NCBI RefSeq assembly: GCF_050483325.1
Contig: NZ_JBCMYF010000028.1
Coordinates: 5,722 to 69,721, forward strand
Source: Bacillus_P idriensis_A
GTDB lineage: Bacteria; Bacillota; Bacilli; Bacillales; Bacillaceae
Direction of reading: 5' to 3'
DNA: 64,000 nucleotides
A model generated the notes under the pieces. It made no database searches and was not told where the DNA came from. It saw only the letters and a program-made list of their open reading frames with translations. Shown here piece after piece: positions 43,049-51,729 of the stretch. Position numbers and translations under genes: made by a program. Numbering within the stretch: the stretch's first letter is position 1; every line of letters begins with the position of its first letter.

Positions 43049-43288
43049 GTGAATCTTATTTCCGTTTGTATTGTCTTTATTTATCTAATCATTACTGTTT
43101 TATGGATGGCGAATTCCAGTTTCTTATTTTCTGAAGGCGGAATAGCTGTTTGGATTCTTGCGTTACTTATAGGGGGATTTGTTTACCGAAAGAAAAGAAA
43201 CAGACTCATTTTAGTTTCTGCTTGTTTTATAACTTTTTTACTTGGTTTAACTATTTTGATTGAACTCATTACAAGTTCAATGCCTTAA
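43049..43288 (+). CDS. Small membrane protein, 79 aa
   Basis: Three hydrophobic segments (VCIVFIYLIITVLWMA, IAVWILALLIGGFVY, LVSACFITFLLGLTILIELI). GTG 43049 follows GGAGG by 5 nt; ATG 43034 lies before that SD. 26 bp after the previous small membrane gene. Function unknown. Confidence 0.6.
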   Translation: MNLISVCIVFIYLIITVLWMANSSFLFSEGGIAVWILALLIGGFVYRKKRNRLILVSACFITFLLGLTILIELITSSMP

Positions 43289-43329
43289 ATTTCAAGATAT
43301 AAAAAATATAGAGTCTTTCAAGCAGGTTT

Positions 43330-44046
43330 CTACCTGACATCACCGAGATTCTGTGCTTTCATGACCTTAACAGCGATATCCCCGATTTGCCTGCCTAATC
43401 TAAGTCCTTCATCATTATCAGCTTTAAAATGTACACCGGCATACAAACGTGATAATGCGCATTCTTCCATTATGCGAGTTATTCCTGATGCTTCTCCCGG
43501 AAAGAAATAGTGTAAGACCGATTCTGCACAGCCTGCAACAGCGGCGTGAGCAGATGGATAGGCTGGAAAACGCGGGGTAGTGAGTACAGCAGGCAGGTGT
43601 CTGCCATATTGATTTGGACGTGCCACATCCCATGCATATTTAAAATACCACGACATTACAAAGGCATCATTAACAGCAGCATGAAAAAAAGCGAGTGCTC
43701 TGGCAATTTGCGGTGATCCGAGTCCGTATTTTTTGGCTGAATTGAAAATCATAGGAGTCATATTCTGAGTTGCTTCGACCGTTCCCCAGTAATTTGCGAT
43801 GCGTATTTGCTCTGATGTCAGGGAAGATAATGTTTGTTCAACAAATAAAAGTTCTTTTCCCCAATCAACCCCGATAGGATTTTTAATCTGCCAGGTAATA
43901 CGCTGCTGAAAGGGATCCAGGAATTCGCTGCTGTTTTGTCTAATAATAAAAAACATGGGATATGATGCTGGTGCCGGATAACCTTTAGGTGGGGTTTGCT
44001 CTCCCTGATAAGGATATTCTGACCATCTTCTGTAGGTTGTTCTCAT
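43330..44046 (-). CDS. Vanadium haloperoxidase-like / PAP2 superfamily protein
   Basis: 238 aa. All three acid phosphatase/haloperoxidase boxes: KYAWDVARPNQYG, PAYPSAHAAVAG and SRLYAGVHFKADNDEG. No membrane segment or signal peptide. Could be a vanadium-dependent haloperoxidase-type or a soluble phosphatase; the family cannot be split by eye. It follows the S66 peptidase gene on the same strand by 42 bp. Confidence 0.85.
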   Translation of the reverse strand: MRTTYRRWSEYPYQGEQTPPKGYPAPASYPMFFIIRQNSSEFLDPFQQRITWQIKNPIGVDWGKELLFVEQTLSSLTSEQIRIANYWGTVEATQNMTPMIFNSAKKYGLGSPQIARALAFFHAAVNDAFVMSWYFKYAWDVARPNQYGRHLPAVLTTPRFPAYPSAHAAVAGCAESVLHYFFPGEASGITRIMEECALSRLYAGVHFKADNDEGLRLGRQIGDIAVKVMKAQNLGDVR

Positions 44047-44088
44047 TTATCTGGCACCCCCCAGTTTTTAAGAGTAATGCATCTATTA

Positions 44089-45009
44089 CTAAGAAACACT
44101 TGGTTCAATCACAGTCAGTGTATTATCTGTGGAGTTAAGATTTACATTTGCACCTATTGGAATAGCAGCTTTATAAAACCCATGTCCTGTAGCCAGGTTG
44201 GTGATCAGCGGTTTTCCAATTGGGACTAACAGGGAATTAATTAAATCTTCATAATCAGTATCATAAGATACAGGGCAATTTGTACATTCTCCCATAACAA
44301 TGCCAAGACAATCCTGAAATTTACCTGACATCATTAATTGAGTAAGGTAGCGGAAAATCATTGTAGTAGGTGCATGGGTGTCTTCTAAAAAAAGGATTTT
44401 ACCTTGAGTATTAATTTCAAAGGGAGTACCAAGGGTATTGACTAAAGAAGTCATATTTCCACCAACGATTGGACCCGTTACATTTCCCGGAACTAAACTC
44501 TTCAGGAGAAGATCTGGCGGGTTCTCTATCATTCTTGGAGAATTCAGTGTGGAAACTGCCTCAAAGAATTGATTGAAATTATATACGGGTGTCTCTATTC
44601 TAAAATCAATCAGCATTAGGCTATGGAACGTAATTAAATCACTTGATAGATACAAACTATTTAATAATACGGTTATGTCACTATATCCGGAGATAATTTT
44701 TGGGTTTTGTTTTATGACATCAAAATCCAGAAAAGGAAGAATGGTCTGAACACCTGTTCCACCTCGTGTGGATAGGATCATGTTGACACTCGGATCTTTG
44801 AACATATCCATGACATCTGCTGCTCTTTGCTCGGCAGGTGCAGCCGTGATGCCCTCATAAGAATATACGTGTTTGCCGAAAACAACATTATATCCTAAAT
44901 CTTCCAAATATTGAACTCTTTCATTAATAAGTTGTGTATTAAGGGGGCTGCCAGGCGTCACTAGCCCAATCGTATCCCCTCTTTGCAGCAACGGAGGTCT
45001 TATTGCCAT
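44089..45009 (-). CDS. S66 family peptidase (LD-carboxypeptidase/MccF-like)
   Basis: 306 aa. GDTIGLVTPGSPLN at the start, nucleophile Ser in KIISGYSDITVLLNSLY near 105, FLEDTHAPTTMIFRYL with the catalytic Glu near 225, and His in NLATGHGFYKAAIPIG near 285. Cleaves the D-Ala from muropeptide tetrapeptides in recycling, or microcin C-type compounds. GGGGGAGG sets ATG 45009. Likely one operon with the haloperoxidase-like gene. Confidence 0.9.
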   Translation of the reverse strand: MAIRPPLLQRGDTIGLVTPGSPLNTQLINERVQYLEDLGYNVVFGKHVYSYEGITAAPAEQRAADVMDMFKDPSVNMILSTRGGTGVQTILPFLDFDVIKQNPKIISGYSDITVLLNSLYLSSDLITFHSLMLIDFRIETPVYNFNQFFEAVSTLNSPRMIENPPDLLLKSLVPGNVTGPIVGGNMTSLVNTLGTPFEINTQGKILFLEDTHAPTTMIFRYLTQLMMSGKFQDCLGIVMGECTNCPVSYDTDYEDLINSLLVPIGKPLITNLATGHGFYKAAIPIGANVNLNSTDNTLTVIEPSVS

Positions 45010-45243
45010 CTTTTCCTCCCCCTGATTTCGGTTCAATTATAATTTACGATAATAAAAGGTATTAAAAGGTGCTCGGATATATGTCATATTCGAGAAAACT
45101 ACTGATTGGGCAATTCTTGATTTTCTTTAAGATTCCTCCGATTAATTGATAAAAACAGATCTTGCTGTAGACCGTTATCTGATGAATAGAAGGAAACCTC
45201 CTTACAAAAAGCGAAATAGATTAGACGCGAGGTGACAAAAAAG

Positions 45244-45795
45244 TTGAACTCTAAACCAATTAAAATACGGTTAATAGGCTCCGTCGGCAGCGGTAAAACT
45301 ACGCTTGCCAGAGAGTTATCCACTATATTAAATATTCCTTATTATCAATTAGATAACGTTGTCTGGATGAGGGATCATGCAGGAGATATCAAAAGAACAG
45401 ATGCAGAAAGAGATCATTATTTACATTCTATAATCTCCTCTGGCAATTGGATACTTGAAGGGGTTCACAGCGAAAAATGGGTCTCTGCCAGTTTTCATCA
45501 AGCAGATTGGATCATCTTACTAGATCCTCGTTATTCTGTGAGAACATACCGGATTATCAAACGGTTTTTCCTGCAAAAAATTCGAGTGGAAAATTCAAAC
45601 TATGAACCAACGGTAAAAATATTTTTAAACATGTTTAAATGGAACCGGTACTTTGAAGAAGTGGGAAAACCTAATTTCCTTCAATCATACGGAAACTACA
45701 AAAACAAACTATTAGTCATATCTACTGATCGTGAAGCAGCTGATTACTTGGACAGAGTCCGACGGAATTTGGAAAGACAGGAGATGAACCGATGA
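45244..45795 (+). CDS. P-loop kinase-like ATPase (FlaR/adenylate-kinase-like)
   Basis: 183 aa. Walker A IGSVGSGKTTLARELS at residues 9-24, then LDNVVW, NWILEGVHSEKW and ADWIILLDP. This is the architecture of the DNA topology modulation/FlaR-like small kinases; substrate unknown. GAGGTGA gives TTG 45244 by 8 nt spacing. Confidence 0.82.
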   Translation: MNSKPIKIRLIGSVGSGKTTLARELSTILNIPYYQLDNVVWMRDHAGDIKRTDAERDHYLHSIISSGNWILEGVHSEKWVSASFHQADWIILLDPRYSVRTYRIIKRFFLQKIRVENSNYEPTVKIFLNMFKWNRYFEEVGKPNFLQSYGNYKNKLLVISTDREAADYLDRVRRNLERQEMNR

Positions 45796-45909
45796 TTTCA
45801 ATGCCGGGAAACAAATGGTCTCCATTTGTTTATTGGCATTATGAAATAATTCACGGGGTTTCCAAATTAATTGGAGTGGTTTTGAAATTAATTCATGAGG
45901 TTTCCAATT

Positions 45910-46077
45910 TTATTCCCCGCCGCTCGAATAATGGTTATCTCCCATGGTCACATTCTTGTCTTCTCCTGGACGGTGACTCACAGTTTTTCTGTTGAACGTA
46001 TTCTTCCTTCTAACATCAACTGCAAATGCTAAACCTAATGCTCCAACCAATAAACCGATCAGCCAGGCCATCATCAT
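45910..46077 (-). CDS. Small membrane protein coupled to the HxlR gene
   Basis: 55 aa. Starts with three ATG codons (46077, 46074, 46071) and overlaps the hxlR-type stop by 4 nt, using the GGGGAGGA just inside that gene as SD. One membrane helix (WLIGLLVGALGLAFAV) followed by a basic and polar tail ending HYSSGGE. The coupling and SD support a real gene; no family recognised. Confidence 0.65.
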   Translation of the reverse strand: MMMAWLIGLLVGALGLAFAVDVRRKNTFNRKTVSHRPGEDKNVTMGDNHYSSGGE

Positions 46078-46439
46078 TCCTCCCCGGATTTTTCAGATTC
46101 GTCCCAATTTGCTGCTCCCCACAAATGCATTTGCTCAAGAACCGGCATGAGTGTTTTTCCTTTTTTGCTCATCGAATATTCCACTTTTGGAGGCATCGTG
46201 TTATATTGCTTCCGCTCGATAAATCCATCATCTTCAAGTTCTTTTAATTGCCTGCTCATCACTTTGTGAGAGACACCGGTCAGTAATCGGCGGAGCTCAT
46301 TGTAACGCAGCGTGCCATCTTTTCCTAAATGCCACAGAATAACGGTTTTCCATTTGCCGCCGATTTTGCTTAATGTATATTCGATCGAGCACTTAAGTTT
46401 ACCTTCTTTATTTACAGGTGTTGTCACCGAAACCTTCAT
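46074..46439 (-). CDS. HxlR family regulator
   Basis: 121 aa. Winged helix with KCSIEYTLSKIGGKWKTVIL at 16-35, LRYNELRRLLTGVSHKVMSR and wing NTMPPKVEYSMSKKG. Cys17 is the only cysteine, close to the position of redox Cys in the YodB/HypR type. ATG 46439 follows AGAAAGGA; the frame further out has no good SD. Divergent from the VOC gene at 46559, its likely target. Confidence 0.9.
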   Translation of the reverse strand: MKVSVTTPVNKEGKLKCSIEYTLSKIGGKWKTVILWHLGKDGTLRYNELRRLLTGVSHKVMSRQLKELEDDGFIERKQYNTMPPKVEYSMSKKGKTLMPVLEQMHLWGAANWDESEKSGEE

Positions 46440-46558
46440 TCCTTTCTTACCTCTATGATAGTATCTGACACAAAAGTGCATACTTACATCATAGAAAATC
46501 ATTCGTTACAATATATGTGCTGGTGATTAAATACTACAGCCGAGGAGGAGTTTTATCA

Positions 46559-47053
46559 ATGTTAACGTATCCTAGATCATTTTCTCATATAGGCCTTTCC
46601 GTTCCGGACCTGGACAAGGCAGTTAAATTTTATACAGATGTGTTTGGCTGGTATGTCTTAATGGAGCCGTCAAAAGTAGAAAACGATGATTCTGCCATTG
46701 GCCAAATGTGCCGCGATGTGTTTGGAGACGAGTGGGACACATTCCGGATTGCCCATCTTTCGACTGGTGACAAAATCGGCATTGAACTGTTTGAGTTTTC
46801 TCATAACGAGAAACCCGAGAATAACTTTGAGTACTGGAAAACAGGAATCTTTCATTTCTGTATCCAGGATCCTGATATTGAAGGCATGGTTGAAAAAATC
46901 AAAGAACATGGCGGCAAACAGCGGATGCCGATCAGAGAGTATTATCCAGATGAAAAGCCATTTAAAATGGTCTATGTGGAAGATCCATTCGGAAACATTT
47001 TTGAGATTTATACACACAGCTATGAGCTGACGTATTCTGAAGGGGCATATTAA
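46559..47053 (+). CDS. VOC family protein (glyoxalase-like)
   Basis: 164 aa. FSHIGLSVPDLDKAVKFYTD at the start, FHFCIQDPDIEGMVEK in the middle, and YVEDPFGNIFEIYTHSYE with the terminal Glu. Metal-binding VOC enzyme of unknown substrate. GAGGAGGAG precedes ATG 46559. Divergent from the HxlR gene, which suggests induction by an electrophile or aldehyde. Confidence 0.88.
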   Translation: MLTYPRSFSHIGLSVPDLDKAVKFYTDVFGWYVLMEPSKVENDDSAIGQMCRDVFGDEWDTFRIAHLSTGDKIGIELFEFSHNEKPENNFEYWKTGIFHFCIQDPDIEGMVEKIKEHGGKQRMPIREYYPDEKPFKMVYVEDPFGNIFEIYTHSYELTYSEGAY

Positions 47054-47215
47054 TAGGTAGACCTGAGCTTTAAACCTTGCAGCATCAAGATGTTAAATGG
47101 TAAAGGAATGGAGAACCATAACATAAGCAAATCTGGTTTTTTAGAAAATTATAAATAATTTCATATTTGGCTTGAAGGCCGCTTAAGAAATTGATAGAAT
47201 GGAAGAAATCAAAAG

Positions 47216-47330
47216 ACTATGTGTAACTGGCGAAACGCGGACAACCGCGGGGGAGCACATGGTGTCGCAGCCGTTCGCCTGGGCAGAGGTAAGGGATTTA
47301 TCCCTTGCCTCTTTTCGTATTTTTTTAAAA
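47216..47330 (+). promoter_or_regulatory. ZTP (pfl) riboswitch
   Basis: GTGTAACTGGCGAAACGCGG, ACAACCGCGGGGGAGCAC and the GCCGTTCGCCTGGGCAG pseudoknot segment form the pfl motif. A terminator AGAGGTAAGGGA / TCCCTTGCCTCT with T-rich tail follows at 47285-47325. ZTP, a folate-shortage signal, would turn on the gene behind it. Confidence 0.85.
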
Positions 47331-47356
47331 AAATATAAGAAAAAAAGGAGATAAAC

Positions 47357-48556
47357 ATGAGCACAATAACATTAGACAAAGTGAAAAAAATTAAAACATT
47401 AAATCACATAGCAGAAGGGGGGTTAAATGTATTTCATAAGGATACTTTTAAGGTTGATAATGACTGTGAAAATCCTGATGCCATAATGGTTCGCAGCTAT
47501 AATATGCATTCAATGGAATTCGGGAATCATTTAAAAGCAATCGCCCGTGCCGGGGCAGGTGTCAATAATATTCCTGTCGATAAATGTACAGAGCGTGGAA
47601 TAGTGGTTTTTAATACTCCTGGTGCTAATGCTAATGCGGTAAAAGAAATGGTTTTAGCCTCATTAATGGCTTCTTCCCGAAACCTGTTTGCCGGTGTTTC
47701 ATGGACAAAAACCTTAGAAGGCAAAGGGGAACAAGTTCCACAGCTTGTGGAAGCAGGAAAAAAGCAATTTGCAGGTAAAGAAATCAAGGGTAAGACTCTT
47801 GGTGTCATTGGATTAGGTGCAATTGGTGCACTTGTAGCGAATGATGCGATTGCTTTAGACATGGATGTGATTGGATTTGACCCATTTATCTCGGTTGATA
47901 CCGCATGGAATTTATCGCGTAATGTTCAGCGTGCTCTAACGATTGAGGAGCTGTTTGCAAGTGCTGATTATATTACAGTACATACACCGCTAACGGATGA
48001 TACAAGAGGAATGTTTAACCAAGCAACATTCAGCATGATGAAGCCAGGTGTTCATATCCTGAATTTCTCAAGGGGGGAACTTGTGAATGAATCGGATATG
48101 GAAGCTGCACTTGAAAGCGGCATAGTAGGTCAATATATGACAGACTTTCCAAATGAAAATGTATTGAAAATGAAAAATACTGTGTCTACACCGCATATAG
48201 GTGCCTCAACAAAAGAATCAGAGGAAAATTGTGCGATTATGGCTGGGCGTCAGATAAGAGAATTCCTGCAGACAGGAAACATTAAAAACTCTGTCAATTT
48301 TCCAAATGCTTACCTTCCATATACAGGTAAGCAGCGTGTGGCAGCTTTCCATCAAAATGTTCCCGGCATGGTTGGAAAGCTTACTTCTGCCATCTCAAGC
48401 TATGAGTTAAACATCGCAGATATGGTAAACAGAAGCCGCGGAGAATATGCTTATACAATGATAGACATTGATACGAATGTAACGAACAATATCGTTCCTC
48501 TTTTGGAGGAAAACATCAGCAAGATTGAAGGCATGATTACAGCACGTTTTATTTAA
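47357..48556 (+). CDS. serA: D-3-phosphoglycerate dehydrogenase-like protein with ACT domain
   Basis: 399 aa. First step of serine synthesis from 3-phosphoglycerate. NAD Rossmann motif GVIGLGAIGALV near 150, catalytic Arg in NFSRGELVNE near 235, His in TPHIGAST near 280, and a C-terminal ACT domain (VPGMVGKLTSAISSYELNIA). It fits the short type found near serC, but no serC lies next to it. The ZTP riboswitch fits the serine/glycine one-carbon link. AAGGAG before ATG 47357. Confidence 0.9.
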   Translation: MSTITLDKVKKIKTLNHIAEGGLNVFHKDTFKVDNDCENPDAIMVRSYNMHSMEFGNHLKAIARAGAGVNNIPVDKCTERGIVVFNTPGANANAVKEMVLASLMASSRNLFAGVSWTKTLEGKGEQVPQLVEAGKKQFAGKEIKGKTLGVIGLGAIGALVANDAIALDMDVIGFDPFISVDTAWNLSRNVQRALTIEELFASADYITVHTPLTDDTRGMFNQATFSMMKPGVHILNFSRGELVNESDMEAALESGIVGQYMTDFPNENVLKMKNTVSTPHIGASTKESEENCAIMAGRQIREFLQTGNIKNSVNFPNAYLPYTGKQRVAAFHQNVPGMVGKLTSAISSYELNIADMVNRSRGEYAYTMIDIDTNVTNNIVPLLEENISKIEGMITARFI

Positions 48557-48735
48557 AGGCTGTATTACGAAAGCTCTTTTCAAAAACTTTGTTGCTTCTA
48601 GACTACATGTTTACGGAAGGCTTTTAACTCCTGTGGGAAATAGAGGGAAAAGGGAGACCCCGCAGGCATGCCGAGGATGCTCACACCCTCCACGTGGAAA
48701 GTAAATGCCTAGAGTGGAAAGCAACGGACAATATT
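48557..48735. repeat. Interspersed Bacillales repeat (GGGAGACCCCGCAGGC type)
   Basis: Begins after the serA stop with AAAGGCTGTATTACGAAAG and ACTTTGTTGCTTC, then TCCTGTGGGAAATAG, GGGAGACCCCGCAGGCATGC, CGAGGATGCTC and a closing CTAGAGTGGAAAGCAACGGA. I recognise the pattern as a repeat found in many copies in bacilli. Partly decayed; no open frame. Confidence 0.7.
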
Positions 48736-48789
48736 AATAATTAATAACAACAATTTAATTGAAAACAGCATGTACGAAAGACAAGATTT

Positions 48790-48825
48790 AAAAAGAACTC
48801 TCCGGATATCTGGAGAGTCCTTTTT
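48790..48825 (+). terminator. Terminator
   Basis: GAACTCTCC / GGAGAGTCC hairpin with five T. It ends any transcript from the serA side. Confidence 0.8.
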
Positions 48826-48920
48826 ACGATTGATTTAGGTTCCAAGAATAGCGAATAATGTATAATCTGAACATATTTTGTACTATTTTGTAAAATAACT
48901 GTAATATAAAACGAATATTG

Positions 48921-48934
48921 TTGTTACATAACAA
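48921..48934. promoter_or_regulatory. Palindrome upstream of the NlpC/P60 gene
   Basis: TTGTTACATAACAA, a perfect 14-bp inverted repeat 46 bp before the start. Possible operator; no regulator identified. Confidence 0.35.
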
Positions 48935-48979
48935 TGATAGTATTAAGAAAATAGTAATTTAGTAATACGGGGGTAAAGA

Positions 48980-49642
48980 ATGAAAAAATTAATTGCATCG
49001 TTTGTCTTAACAGGCGCGTTATTAAGCAGTCCAATAGTTGGCAGTGCTGCACTGGGAGATCAGACGTTAAAAAGCGGGATGTCGCATTCTGATGTAAAAC
49101 AATTGCAACAATCATTGAAAAACAAGGGATACTTTACTTATAAATCAACAACTACATATTATGGTCCTATCACAAAGAACGCAGTTATAAAGTTTCAAAA
49201 AGCTAAAGGATTAAAAGCAGATGGAATTGCAGGCAAAAATACATTTAAAGCTCTAGGGAATCAATCAAGCAAGCCAGCTGTACAGAATAAGTCCAATATC
49301 GGAACTACTGCAAAAAAATATCTAAACGTACCCTACAAATGGGGCGGAATGTCTCCAAAAGGGTTTGACTGCAGCGGATACTTAAATTATGTTGTAAAAG
49401 AAAGCACAGGTAAAAAGCTTCCTAGAACAGTAGCGGATATTTACAAGCAGGGAGTTAAAGTTTCAACACCTAAAGCAGGAGATTTAGTATTCTTTGAGAC
49501 ATATAAGACAGGAGCGTCTCACGCAGGCATCTATTTAGGGAATAATCAATTCATTCATAGTTCTTCTTCTAAAGGTGTCACGATTACTTCAATGAACAAC
49601 TCGTATTGGTCTGAGAGATACTTAGGGGCTAAAAAATATTAA
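48980..49642 (+). CDS. Secreted NlpC/P60 peptidoglycan hydrolase
   Basis: 220 aa. Signal peptide ending VGSAAL, a PG_binding_1 domain (SGMSHSDVKQLQQSLKNKGY; YYGPITKNAVIKFQ), then NlpC/P60 with Cys in FDCSGYLNYV near 135, His in SHAGIYLGNN near 180 and NQFIHSSSS. A γ-D-Glu-meso-DAP-type endopeptidase. GGGGGT before ATG 48980. Terminator after it. Confidence 0.93.
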   Translation: MKKLIASFVLTGALLSSPIVGSAALGDQTLKSGMSHSDVKQLQQSLKNKGYFTYKSTTTYYGPITKNAVIKFQKAKGLKADGIAGKNTFKALGNQSSKPAVQNKSNIGTTAKKYLNVPYKWGGMSPKGFDCSGYLNYVVKESTGKKLPRTVADIYKQGVKVSTPKAGDLVFFETYKTGASHAGIYLGNNQFIHSSSSKGVTITSMNNSYWSERYLGAKKY

Positions 49643-49679
49643 AAGTATTATCGCAATTGAATTATATATAGATCCACAA

Positions 49680-49715
49680 AAATGCTAATCATCAATTTGA
49701 TGGTTAGCATTTTTT
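49680..49715 (+). terminator. Terminator after NlpC/P60 gene
   Basis: AATGCTAATCATC / GATGGTTAGCATT hairpin followed by T run. Confidence 0.88.
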
Positions 49716-49804
49716 GTCTATCTCAAAAAATATGTGTTTCTTTCTTTTTCTTTCAAGGAAACAATTCTACCTTGAAGTTAATATAATTAAGATTCAGGAT
49801 CAGG

Positions 49805-49909
49805 AGTGTGTACTTTGTTTTTCATGATCCAGACGGAAATGCATTTGATGTATGGAGTGAACTGAGTCCGGTATATATGGCATTTTTTCAGTCTGAGCAG
49901 AAGCATTAA
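49805..49909 (+). pseudogene. C-terminal fragment of a VOC family gene
   Basis: Frame reads SVYFVFHDPDGNAFDVWSEL then SPVYMAFFQSEQKH and a stop. HDPDGNAFDVW is the typical end of a glyoxalase-type domain. No start or N-terminal part is present upstream, so this is a remnant of a deleted gene. The region to 50011 contains nothing else I can support. Confidence 0.6.
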
Positions 49910-50026
49910 GCATGATTTTTTGAGTTTAAAATAAATGGATGACATGCTTGTTGAAGAAAAAGAAGGATTTAGACAGCCAAAAGTGGAAAGACATCATGAA
50001 TAAAGTTTTACAAGGAGTCGGTTCGC

Positions 50027-50749
50027 ATTAAAAGAATTTTGGCAATCAGTGATCTTCACGGATGTTTCGAAGAATTAATGAAATTAATCGAATTGATTAA
50101 ATACAATCCCGCACGCGACCAGTTAATCCTGCTTGGTGATTACTTGGATAGGGGACCTGACAGCATGGAAACGCTGTCCAAAGTAATGAGTCTAGTTGGT
50201 GAAGGGGCCATTGCTTTGCGTGGAAATCATGATCAAATGTTTCTTGACTGGATCAAGTTCGATAACGATCGAAACGATCTGCATTTTTTCAGAAACGGGG
50301 GTTATGCAACCATTTCAAGCTATGCAGGCCCAGGGTGGTTTAAAGAAAAGGGCTATGACGATCAGTTAGTAAAAAAAGCGAAACAGCACATTCAGAACCA
50401 CAATCAAGCACATTTAGATTTTCTTGACCATCTTCCATACTACCATGAAACAGAAGGTTATCTTTTTGTACATGCAGGCATCAATCCTTTTCTTAGAGAT
50501 TGGATAAGCACTGAAAACACAGATTTTATGTGGATAAGAGATCACTTCCTGAAGAATGATCATCATCATGCACATACGATAGTCCATGGGCATACGCCTG
50601 CTTCACTTTTGCATTCTTCAAACGATATTTATTTTGGAAATAAGAAGATTGCTATCGATGGCTCATGTGCATATGGAGGTCAGTTGAATTGTCTGGAGAT
50701 ATTAGGTGATTCTGTAAAGCAATATGATGTTAAGAGCTGTAAGAGTTGA
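50027..50749 (+). CDS. Metallophosphoesterase (PrpA/serine-threonine phosphatase-like)
   Basis: 240 aa. Starts at ATT 50027, with AAGGAG 9 nt before it: (M)KRILAISDLHGCFEE. Di-metal phosphoesterase motifs SDLHG, LLGDYLDRGPDS, ALRGNHDQMF, VHAGINP and TIVHGHTP are complete. TTG 50039, the next usable codon, is 21 nt from the SD and would cut into the first β strand. Role: protein or nucleotide phosphatase in the cytosol. Confidence 0.88.
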   Translation: MKRILAISDLHGCFEELMKLIELIKYNPARDQLILLGDYLDRGPDSMETLSKVMSLVGEGAIALRGNHDQMFLDWIKFDNDRNDLHFFRNGGYATISSYAGPGWFKEKGYDDQLVKKAKQHIQNHNQAHLDFLDHLPYYHETEGYLFVHAGINPFLRDWISTENTDFMWIRDHFLKNDHHHAHTIVHGHTPASLLHSSNDIYFGNKKIAIDGSCAYGGQLNCLEILGDSVKQYDVKSCKS

Positions 50750-50798
50750 AGATTATGTTAAAGTCTCAACTTATCTTACATAAAAGCAGGTAGATCGA

Positions 50799-51614
50799 AT
50801 GGACTTTATTACAGACAGAGTCTTATTTATCTCATTATTTATATTAATCATACACTGTATTGAAACGCTGGCATACGCTGTACGGCTTTCTGGAGCCAGA
50901 GTGAAAATGATAGCCTCAGCTCTTTCACTGTTTAATTTAATGGTGATCGTTTCAAGGATGTCAAATATGATGCAGCAGCCATTTACAGGAAGTCTTGTTG
51001 ACCTTGCACCCAAGGAGAATACGCTGCAATATGTTGAAAATCAATATCGCATTCTTATTGCATCTTCTACGCTTGGGACCGTTTTAGGAATTGTATTATT
51101 GCCGACTTTCATCGCGCTATTTTCAAGAGCTATTATCCATTTGTCCGAGGCTAGAGGATCAATCCCTCTTTTATTAAAAAAAGGTCTCTCTTTTGAGTAT
51201 TTAAAAAGAGGAGTAAAACATATTCAGCTGCCGAAAAAGGGTTATTTTATGACGATTAATATGAAACAGATTCCGATTAAACTCTTTTTTATTAATATGA
51301 TCATTACTTCTATCTATACGATTGGCGTTTTATCTGCTTTATACGCAGCGCTATTAGTGCCAGATCGATCATCTACAGCGATCATGGCATCAGGATTAAT
51401 AAATGGAATAGCCACCATCTTGCTTGTTATCCTGATAGACCCTAAGATTTCAGTACTGGCGGATGATGTGGTTAATAATAAAGGAAGTTACACTAAGTTA
51501 AAAAGCATTTCCATCATGATGATTACCTCAAGACTATTTGGAACGTTTTTAGCTCAGCTGCTGTTTATACCCGGGGCTCAATATGTAGCGTGGTTAACGA
51601 AATTTATTGTTTAA
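50799..51614 (+). CDS. amj: Lipid II flippase Amj (YdaH)
   Basis: 271 aa with six or more membrane segments. IHCIETLAYAVRLSGARVKM and FNLMVIVSRMSNMMQQPFTG at the N-terminal part and DPKISVLADDVVN near 225 identify Amj (DUF2837). Amj is the alternative to MurJ for moving lipid II across the membrane. SD AAGCAGG is modest before ATG 50799. Single gene with a terminator. Confidence 0.9.
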   Translation: MDFITDRVLFISLFILIIHCIETLAYAVRLSGARVKMIASALSLFNLMVIVSRMSNMMQQPFTGSLVDLAPKENTLQYVENQYRILIASSTLGTVLGIVLLPTFIALFSRAIIHLSEARGSIPLLLKKGLSFEYLKRGVKHIQLPKKGYFMTINMKQIPIKLFFINMIITSIYTIGVLSALYAALLVPDRSSTAIMASGLINGIATILLVILIDPKISVLADDVVNNKGSYTKLKSISIMMITSRLFGTFLAQLLFIPGAQYVAWLTKFIV

Positions 51615-51629
51615 ATACGGATGATAGAG

Positions 51630-51658
51630 GGCGTTCCTTATTAAAAGGAACGCTTTTT
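51630..51658 (+). terminator. Terminator after amj
   Basis: GCGTTCCTT / AAGGAACGC hairpin with five T. Confidence 0.88.
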
Positions 51659-51729
51659 CCAATGCTGAAAATAGATAAGCCATATATGCAGGAGAAAGCT
51701 GTCATGACGTTTCATTCAAATCCATTTAG

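Noticed and set aside
45792..45995. 67-aa plus-strand frame after the kinase-like gene
   Set aside because: It overlaps the better supported minus-strand small membrane gene (45910-46077) and shows no coding character.
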